Origin: Chthonomonas calidirosea
GTDB taxonomy: Bacteria > Armatimonadota > Fimbriimonadia > Fimbriimonadales > Fimbriimonadaceae
Reading direction: 5' to 3'
Assembly: GCA_945882415.1 (NCBI GenBank)
Contig: CAMCWC010000005.1
Span: 1 to 64,000, forward strand
DNA length: 64,000 nucleotides
Shown here: positions 58,055 through 64,000 of the stretch, one piece after another
How positions within the stretch are numbered: position 1 is the stretch's first letter
Layout: every line of letters begins with the position of its first letter
Translations under genes and position numbers: made by a program
Notes under the pieces: model-generated
What the model was told of the DNA's origin: nothing
What the model saw: only the letters and a program-made list of their open reading frames with translations
The model's database searches: none

Positions 58055-58942
58055 ATGCCTCGAGTCACGGTTGCCTTAGCGGTTTACAACGGGGCGGCCA
58101 CCTTGCGGGAGGCGCTTGAAACCGTCTTCGCGCAAACCTATCCGGACTACGACGTTTTGGTGCTGGACGACGGCAGTACAGACGATTCTGTAAAGATTGC
58201 GGAAGAGTTTCCGGTCCGATTGATTAAGCAGCCCAACGCGGGGCTCGGCGCCGGTCGAAAGCGCCTCACCGAAGAAGCAACTGGCGATTACATCGCCTTC
58301 ATCGATCACGATGATTTCTGGCTCCCACAGAAGCTCGAACTCCAAATGGCCGACATCGAATCTGGCGGCTTCGATCTGGTTCACGCCGACGGTTGGTACA
58401 TCTACGAAGACGGCCGTGAAGTGCCGCGAGATTGGAGCATCCCAAGCATCAGTCGTGCTTGGGATCACATTCTGCCCAGCAACCGCGTGATCGCTAGTTC
58501 GGCGGTCTATCGGCGTGAAGCGATGCTCGCGGCCGGAAATTTCGTTGCCGACACCGTTCGCTGCTCGGACTGGTACGGCTGGATGCTCCTTGCCCCTGGA
58601 AACCGATTCCACCATCGTCCCGAAAAGCTCGTGCGATACAACGTGCTCTCAACCAGCTTGGCCAACGCCGGCTACCGGTTCCATGCCGCGCAGCTTCACA
58701 TTCTTGAGAATCACTTCGTCCCGAAGCTGCCAACCCTGATGGCCGATCTAGCCGCTTCGGAGCAAAGGACGTACCGGAAAATGATCCAACAGAACATTGG
58801 CATCGCGCTTAGCGGGATGGCACGCCACAAGCGCGCCGCCGGGGAGAAAAAGGAAGCCCGCGCGCTTGCCTTGCGAGCTTTAAAAGCGTCGCCCACCACC
58901 CCGAAAGTTCTGACGCGGTCGCTGTCGGTTTTGTTAACCTAA
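58055..58942 (+). CDS. Family 2 glycosyltransferase
   Basis: 295 residues. The GT-A fold starts VTVALAVYNGAATLREALET, then DYDVLVLDDGSTDDSVKIAE (DDGSTD nucleotide-binding motif) and TGDYIAFIDHDDFWLPQKLE near residue 75 (DHDD in place of the usual DxD). The C-terminal part is helical. No transmembrane segment is present, so it is cytoplasmic or peripheral. The sugar and acceptor are unknown. The two-component genes follow after 4 bp, so the three may be co-transcribed. Confidence 0.9.
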   Translation: MPRVTVALAVYNGAATLREALETVFAQTYPDYDVLVLDDGSTDDSVKIAEEFPVRLIKQPNAGLGAGRKRLTEEATGDYIAFIDHDDFWLPQKLELQMADIESGGFDLVHADGWYIYEDGREVPRDWSIPSISRAWDHILPSNRVIASSAVYRREAMLAAGNFVADTVRCSDWYGWMLLAPGNRFHHRPEKLVRYNVLSTSLANAGYRFHAAQLHILENHFVPKLPTLMADLAASEQRTYRKMIQQNIGIALSGMARHKRAAGEKKEARALALRALKASPTTPKVLTRSLSVLLT

Positions 58943-58946
58943 TGCC

Positions 58947-60143
58947 ATGAACGCCCTCCTGCGCCTTATCCGAGACCTCGGCAGTCGCCGGAGCCGGCAC
59001 CTCATCTATCTGCTCCACCAGTGGGCAATGGTGCCGTTCCTGATTCTCTGGATTAGAGAAGAGAACATCCGGCAACTGATGGGCGAAACGATCATGAATC
59101 GGCTGGAGCCGATGGTCGTGGGAGTCCTCGTTTACTTGAGCGCCAGAACGTTTTGGGCGTACCGAACCGGTGAACGCCAACCCTGGGAATACATCTTCCC
59201 ACCGCTCGACGTGATTCTTATCACGATCGTTTTGTACACGACCCATCGCGGGCCAATGAGCAATCTCACGTTGCTCTATTTCTTCCCGTTGGTCGCCGCG
59301 AGCGGGGCACTGAACGTGCGCTGGTCGCTGGCGGTTGGGGTCATGGTCGTCATCGGTACCGCGGTAGCCACCATTCCTGCCATTGGCGAAACTGCGATTG
59401 CGCAGACCCTGACCGTCGAAGTGCTCCGTTCCGAGCGACTAAACATTGGCTTTCGGCTGTACTTCGTAATCCTCATCGCGAGTCTCATGGCCTTCCAAGC
59501 TCGGTACAGTGCCGAACTCAAGGAACGCCTCGCCGTTGCTGCGGACCGAAACCGCATTGCCATGGAGATGCACGACGGCGTCCAGGGCCGCCTTGTCGGC
59601 ATGGCCAGCCAACTCGAGCTGATCGCTCAAACGCTTGCCAAACGGACTGACAACGATCCAATGCATGGCCCAGTCACGGAAGTTCGGCAAGATGTCCGCG
59701 AGTCGGCAGACGAGCTTCGATTCCTGGTGCAGCGCCTTCGCTCGGCCAGCTTGGCCGACGGATTTGTTCCCGCTCTACGTCAGTACTGTAGCAACCTCTG
59801 CCAACGAATAGGCGTGAACCTAGAATTCTCTGCCGAAGCCACCGTGGATCTCGGTCCCGAGCAGGAAGCCGCCCTGTTCCGAATCGCTCAAGAAGTGCTG
59901 ACCAACGTCGCCAAGCACGCCAACGCCACCACCGTCAACGTCACGCTTGCTAAAACCGAAACTGGCACCGGACTTTGGATCGCCGATGACGGCGTCGGCT
60001 TCGATCCGCTTACCCAGCAAGAAGGCTACGGCGTGCAAAGCATCAAAGATCGCGCCGCCGGAATCAACGGCACCGCCGACATTCAGTCCAAACTAGGCGA
60101 AGGCACAAAAGTGCACATTCACGTGGGAGCCGAAAACGTATGA
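58947..60143 (+). CDS. NarL-type sensor histidine kinase
   Basis: 398 residues. About six N-terminal transmembrane segments (residues 20-175) are followed by the HisKA_3 domain with the phosphoacceptor His in RNRIAMEMHDGVQGRLVGMA near residue 210. The HATPase domain has EAALFRIAQEVLTNVAKHAN (N-box) near 310, LWIADDGVGFDP near 343 and GYGVQSIKDRAAGINGTADI near 360. No periplasmic sensor domain is large enough to suggest a ligand, so it may sense a membrane state. It overlaps the response regulator by 4 bp. Confidence 0.93.
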   Translation: MNALLRLIRDLGSRRSRHLIYLLHQWAMVPFLILWIREENIRQLMGETIMNRLEPMVVGVLVYLSARTFWAYRTGERQPWEYIFPPLDVILITIVLYTTHRGPMSNLTLLYFFPLVAASGALNVRWSLAVGVMVVIGTAVATIPAIGETAIAQTLTVEVLRSERLNIGFRLYFVILIASLMAFQARYSAELKERLAVAADRNRIAMEMHDGVQGRLVGMASQLELIAQTLAKRTDNDPMHGPVTEVRQDVRESADELRFLVQRLRSASLADGFVPALRQYCSNLCQRIGVNLEFSAEATVDLGPEQEAALFRIAQEVLTNVAKHANATTVNVTLAKTETGTGLWIADDGVGFDPLTQQEGYGVQSIKDRAAGINGTADIQSKLGEGTKVHIHVGAENV

Positions 60144-60811
60144 GCTCAATCAAAGTTCTGATCGCCGAAGATGACCTGAAGCTACGCCGAACCCTCGTGC
60201 AACTCATCGGCCTAGAGTCCGACTTGAGCGTTGTGTCAGACGTTGGAAATGGCGAAAAAGCGCTTGCCGAAGCCGCAATTTTGAAGCCGGATGTCGTGTT
60301 GTCTGATATCGACATGCCGATCATGGATGGCATTTCGCTGACCCGAGAACTCCGCCGACTGCTGCCCGCAACCCAGATCGTGATCCTGACCAAGTTTGGG
60401 GACGACGAAAACGTATTCGCGGCCCTCAAGGCTGGCGCTCTCGGTTACGTTTTGAAAGACTCCGGCCTCGAAGAACTTAGCCGAGGGATCCGCGCCGCCC
60501 ATGCTGGGGAAGGAGTCTTGTCACCCAGCCTCGTGGCCCGAGTCATGGCCGAATTCACGCGGGTATCTGCCGGAGCCCTCCACAACCGAAAGCTCTTCGC
60601 CGAGTTATCACGTCGCGAAATCGAAGTGCTGGAGTGCATCTCCGTCGGGATGAGAAATGCCCAAATTGCCGAGAAGCTGTTCCTGAGCGAAAAGACGGTG
60701 AAGAGCCATGTCGGATCGATTCTCAAAAAGCTTGAGGTCAACGACAGAACCGAGGCCGCTTTGCTTGCTCAGCAAAGCGGCCTCTTGAGTCCGGAACTGA
60801 ATCGAGACTAG
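60140..60811 (+). CDS. NarL/LuxR-type response regulator
   Basis: 223 residues. The receiver domain has VLIAEDDLKLRRTLVQLIG (acidic pair), the phosphoacceptor Asp in PDVVLSDIDMPIMDG near residue 53 and ILTKFGDDENVFAALKAGAL near 83. The C-terminal LuxR HTH is LSRREIEVLECISVGMRNAQ and IAEKLFLSEKTVKSHVGSIL. The target genes are unknown. It overlaps the kinase gene as ATGA and is the last gene of this operon. It converges on secDF with one base between stops. Confidence 0.95.
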   Translation: MSSIKVLIAEDDLKLRRTLVQLIGLESDLSVVSDVGNGEKALAEAAILKPDVVLSDIDMPIMDGISLTRELRRLLPATQIVILTKFGDDENVFAALKAGALGYVLKDSGLEELSRGIRAAHAGEGVLSPSLVARVMAEFTRVSAGALHNRKLFAELSRREIEVLECISVGMRNAQIAEKLFLSEKTVKSHVGSILKKLEVNDRTEAALLAQQSGLLSPELNRD

Positions 60812-60812
60812 C

Positions 60813-63359
60813 TCACTCGTCGATTTCGATCTTCGATCGGTCGACCGCGCTGTTGCGGCGTCGAACCTGGCCGTATGTTCTGGCACCCGAAGCGCCCGGA
60901 GTGGTCGGTTGAGCCGTGCCCGCAGCAGCGGTCGCCGTCGCGTTCTGCGATGCATAGATGCGGCGTCGGTTGACGTCCTCTCTCGCCAGTCCCATCAGGC
61001 CAGCGTTCTCGCCGTGCTTCTTCATGACTGCCTTATCCCAAACCCAGAGGATTGGGGAAGCGTTGAAGATCGAGCTGTACGTTCCGGAGATGATGCCCGC
61101 AAGCATCGTGACGCAGAACAGCTTCAGGTCTGGAGTCGTCGTACCCGTGAAGAGCAGGATGACCAACGTCGCAATAACCGTCATCGAAGTGTTGATCGAT
61201 CGCGCGAACGACTGACTGATACTGCGGTTGACAAGGTTCTCGAAGTCCTCTTCTGGTTGAGGGTGCGCCAAGTTCTCTCGGATTCGGTCGAAGATAACGA
61301 TCGTATCGTGAACCGAGAAGCCGATAACCGTCAGCATCGAGGTGATGAACAGTCCCGACACTTCCCATCCGTACAGGAAGCCAACGATGGCGGTGATGCC
61401 AAGCACCACGAGAATATCGTGAAGCAAAGCGCCGATTGCTGAGAAGCCAAATCGGAGTCCCGACTTGAACCCGCCAACCCCGAAGCCAAAGCGCAGCGCG
61501 AGGTACGCGGTGATCAGCGCAGAGGAAATCAGAATTCCCAAAAGGGCATTCCGGATCATTTCCGCCTGAATGGCTGGCCCGACCGAAGCGCTACCTTTAA
61601 CGTCTGCCGGAGTAAAGCCCGCCGCTTCCGTGATCTTCTTGATGGAGTCGGCTTCAGAAAGGTCCTTGAGGCCACCGTCTCGCGGGGCAGTGATGATCGC
61701 AACTCGCTGGGCGCCTTCACCGCCAAACTTTACGTTTGCGCCGGCGATGCCTGCCTTCTCAAGCGTTTCGGCCAGACCAGCCGCGGTGACTTCCTTCGAG
61801 CCAACGCTGAACTGGGCTTCATAGCCGCCGCGGAATTCAACGTTGCCCTTAAGGCCGTTGAGCGGATAGACGAACGGAAGTCCAACGATAACCGTGACAA
61901 CTGAGATTGCGAACCAAAGCTTCGTCTTCTGAAGAACCTTGATCGGATTCGTGTCGGCGGTCTTTTCGAACTTCTCACCGAACCAGCTTCGCTCGAGGGC
62001 GTAGAGCTTGGGGTTCGTTCCGATTCCGGAACCAACAAGGAAGAGAAGCAGCGATCGCGTAACCGTGATCGCCGTGAACAGCGAGATGATCAAGCCGATG
62101 ATCAGGGTTGTCGCGAAGCCCTTAACTGGACCCGTGCCTAGGGTCGCCAAGACCAACGACGTGATGATCGTACAAACGTTTGAGTCGATAATTGCGGGGA
62201 GCGCACGTCCAAAGCCGAGCTGAATTCCGCTGGCAAGCGACTTGCCAGACTTCATTTCTTCCTTAAATCGCTCGAACACCAGAACGTTGGCGTCTACCGC
62301 CATACCGACGGAAAGGATAAATCCTGCGATTGCGGCAAGCGAGAAGGTCGCTCCGAATAGCTTCAGCGCGGTGATCGTGAAGAGGACATACAGAAGAAGC
62401 GCGACGAGCGCGACGAGGCCAGGGAAGGCGTAATAAACGACAAGGAAGACAGCAATGACGGCGAAGGAAATGATGCCCGCGTAGACCATCTTGTCTAGCG
62501 CCTGCTTTCCGATCGTCGGGTCAACCTGTTCGCTGCTGAGTTCCTTCAGGTCAACGGGAAGGGAACCGGCATTCAGCAAATCCACAAGTCGCGTGACGTA
62601 TTCCGGCTTGAATGTGCCGGTAATCACGGCGTTTGAAGACAGGATTGTGTTGTCGTTCAAACGCGCGATGCTGAGGACTTTGCCGTCCAGAACCGTGGCA
62701 ATTCGGGCGCCGGAGTTAATGTTCTTGCGGCTCCATTCCTCCATCTTCGCCGAGCCTGCCGTGCTGAAATTCATCAGCGGCTGGAAGCTGTCACCGGCTG
62801 GCTGAGCAGCCGCATTGGCCAGGTCATCGCCGCTTAAAATCAGCTTCCAACCCTTGATCATGTTTTCGTATTCCGGCGTGCCGGGAACGATTTCTGGGGC
62901 GGTTGGAGAATTGCTTCTTCGGAAGTTGACGATCGGAGTAACGTCGTCCTTTTCGGCGGCCACGAAAAGATTGAATGGTTTCTTTTCGGTGACGACCGTC
63001 GTCGCGTCGTAAATCTCAATTCGAGCGCTCGTTCCGATGATCGAACGGGCCTCATCAATGTTCGTGAAGCCAGGGAGTTCGATAACGAACTGATCCTCAC
63101 CTTTCGGCACAACCACCGGCTCGGCCACACCAAACGACCCGGAGGCGCGGTTGATAAGGATGGTCTGCACCTTTTCGCGGATGGATCCCAGACTGGATTT
63201 TTGCTCTGCGGTGAGCTTGCTGGTGTCCATTTGGTACGTGAACCGGACGCCACCTTTGACGTCCAGGCCGTACTTGTAGTCGAAACGGGTGTAGATGAAG
63301 CCAGCCAGAACACCGAGCGCGATGACGGCCAACAGGAATAAGTAGCTCTTAGAACGCAA
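60813..63359 (-). CDS. secDF: Protein translocase subunit SecDF (fused)
   Basis: 848 residues. The SecD half (residues 1 to about 450) has an N-terminal transmembrane segment, the DYKYGLDVKGGVRFTYQMD strand and the SecD periplasmic domain. Its transmembrane bundle has FILSVGMAVDANVLVFERFK near 358 and FGRALPAIIDSNVCTII near 385. The SecF half begins near 465 (KLWFAISVVTVIVGLPFVYP), with IVGFLYGWEVSGLFITSMLT, VIGFSVHDTIVIFDRIREN near 690 and NRSISQSFARSINTSMTVIA near 723. SecDF uses the proton motive force to pull proteins through SecYEG. The fused form is common in several phyla. The C-terminal tail of about 70 residues is Ala/Thr-rich. Confidence 0.95.
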   Translation of the reverse strand: MRSKSYLFLLAVIALGVLAGFIYTRFDYKYGLDVKGGVRFTYQMDTSKLTAEQKSSLGSIREKVQTILINRASGSFGVAEPVVVPKGEDQFVIELPGFTNIDEARSIIGTSARIEIYDATTVVTEKKPFNLFVAAEKDDVTPIVNFRRSNSPTAPEIVPGTPEYENMIKGWKLILSGDDLANAAAQPAGDSFQPLMNFSTAGSAKMEEWSRKNINSGARIATVLDGKVLSIARLNDNTILSSNAVITGTFKPEYVTRLVDLLNAGSLPVDLKELSSEQVDPTIGKQALDKMVYAGIISFAVIAVFLVVYYAFPGLVALVALLLYVLFTITALKLFGATFSLAAIAGFILSVGMAVDANVLVFERFKEEMKSGKSLASGIQLGFGRALPAIIDSNVCTIITSLVLATLGTGPVKGFATTLIIGLIISLFTAITVTRSLLLFLVGSGIGTNPKLYALERSWFGEKFEKTADTNPIKVLQKTKLWFAISVVTVIVGLPFVYPLNGLKGNVEFRGGYEAQFSVGSKEVTAAGLAETLEKAGIAGANVKFGGEGAQRVAIITAPRDGGLKDLSEADSIKKITEAAGFTPADVKGSASVGPAIQAEMIRNALLGILISSALITAYLALRFGFGVGGFKSGLRFGFSAIGALLHDILVVLGITAIVGFLYGWEVSGLFITSMLTVIGFSVHDTIVIFDRIRENLAHPQPEEDFENLVNRSISQSFARSINTSMTVIATLVILLFTGTTTPDLKLFCVTMLAGIISGTYSSIFNASPILWVWDKAVMKKHGENAGLMGLAREDVNRRRIYASQNATATAAAGTAQPTTPGASGARTYGQVRRRNSAVDRSKIEIDE

Positions 63360-63437
63360 AGTTTTTCACACGCCTCCGGGCGTTAGGCGACCGGCTTTGG
63401 CGAAAATTGCCAAAGCCGACCGAACTCTCAGTATAGA

Positions 63438-64000
63438 TCACCGACCGAGAAGAGATTTCGCGGCAGTTACAACGGCATCGGGCGTGATGCCCAACTCTCG
63501 CATGACCAAATCGCCCGGGGCCGAGAGGCCGAACCGGTCGATTCCAATGCATTCGTCCGCATACTTGTGCCATCCAAGCGTCGCGCCAGCTTCGATCGAA
63601 ACCGTAGGAACGCCCTTAGGTAGCACCATCTCTCGGTAAGCCGCAGATTGTTTCTCGAACAGGAACCAAGAAGGCAAGCTAACAACTCGCGCGGTGATTC
63701 CTTCGCCGGCCAAAGTTGCCGCGGCCGCAACGCAGTGCTGCAGTTCGCTTCCGGTACCTATCAAGACCACGTCTGGAGTCGACTCTGGCCCGGAAAGGAT
63801 GTAGCCACCTTGATGCGCAGGGTGGACGAGGACGTCATCCGGAGTGATCGCAGGAAGCGCCTGTCGCGACAGGGCGAGCAGAGTCGGGTTCGACGTGCTC
63901 TCAAGCGCGAGTTTCCAACCAACCGCCGTTTCGTATCCATCTGCTGGGCGGAAGAGATTGAAGTTCGGAATCGCGCGGAGGGAAGCGAGCTGCTCAATGG
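63438..64000 (-). CDS. tkt: Transketolase, C-terminal part (truncated by window edge)
   Basis: The last 187 codons are present; the gene continues past the window. SLRAIPNFNLFRPADGYETA (pyrimidine-binding domain end) and PTLLALSRQALPAITPDD are followed by the C-terminal domain (VVLIGTGSELQHCVAAAATL, ARVVSLPSWFLFEKQSAAYR, SIEAGATLGWHKYADECIGI), all matching transketolase. The ThDP domain lies outside the window. The enzyme transfers two-carbon units in the pentose phosphate pathway. It is upstream of secDF on the same strand with 78 bp between. Confidence 0.93.
   Translation of the reverse strand, partial: IEQLASLRAIPNFNLFRPADGYETAVGWKLALESTSNPTLLALSRQALPAITPDDVLVHPAHQGGYILSGPESTPDVVLIGTGSELQHCVAAAATLAGEGITARVVSLPSWFLFEKQSAAYREMVLPKGVPTVSIEAGATLGWHKYADECIGIDRFGLSAPGDLVMRELGITPDAVVTAAKSLLGR

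Overview
The window is a bacterial chromosome segment that fits Armatimonadota, most likely a Fimbriimonadia-type lineage. Three secreted-pilin genes carry the hyper-conserved prepilin signature ([13 protein letters not shown] followed by [11 protein letters not shown]) seen in that phylum. The envelope looks diderm (an LptD/OstA-like protein, SecDF), LacI regulators sit beside glycoside hydrolases, and gene starts are often GTG or TTG. This placement is inferred from sequence flavour, not from a phylogeny.

Layout. 1-1531: a truncated sensor kinase, a membrane-anchored thioredoxin-like protein and a lipoprotein. 1532-9147: a lower-GC accessory island with a gene-poor stretch, a 5'-truncated Rhs tip with a candidate immunity gene, a 1355-residue helicase-nuclease, and several families of short repeats. 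It lies at the 3' end of a tRNA-Arg gene. 9293-15049: dnaB, a sialate O-acetylesterase, an Nramp-type metal transporter and a CDF metal exporter.

15145-22146 is the most striking part. Two convergent operons have the same gene order: LacI regulator, prepilin-like protein, small anchored protein, glycoside hydrolase. The left arm ends in a GH44-like enzyme and the right arm in a GH30-like enzyme, tail to tail. The right-arm LacI gene keeps a DNA-binding start and a LacI-like end but has lost its middle. LacI-type palindromic operators sit at both promoters. A third pilin plus small lipoprotein pair lies at 36857-38080 without an enzyme.

22340-26546: tandem small membrane proteins (the first probably frameshifted) and a secreted seven-bladed FG-GAP propeller protein with four Ig-like repeats. 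26728-43737: mostly housekeeping genes, including a BaiN/HI0933-type flavoprotein, ispG, radC, a translin-family protein, a YqiJ/flotillin pair, glycerate 2-kinase, a DUF2256 mini-protein, pgk, metY, an M48 peptidase, an Lrp/AsnC regulator and an RqcH/NFACT protein. 43729-48630: an ECF sigma, anti-sigma, membrane protein and GlnD operon with overlapping genes. 48723-64000: an LptD-like protein, glycogen debranching enzyme, dnaE, a Spy-like periplasmic protein, rdgB, proline dehydrogenase, a glycosyltransferase, a NarL-type two-component pair, secDF and the end of a transketolase.

Genes are densely packed with many 4-bp overlaps. Several lack a Shine-Dalgarno and instead have a TANNNT-like hexamer 6-9 bases before the start codon, which suggests leaderless mRNAs. 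No CRISPR array, rRNA, integrase or transposase was seen.
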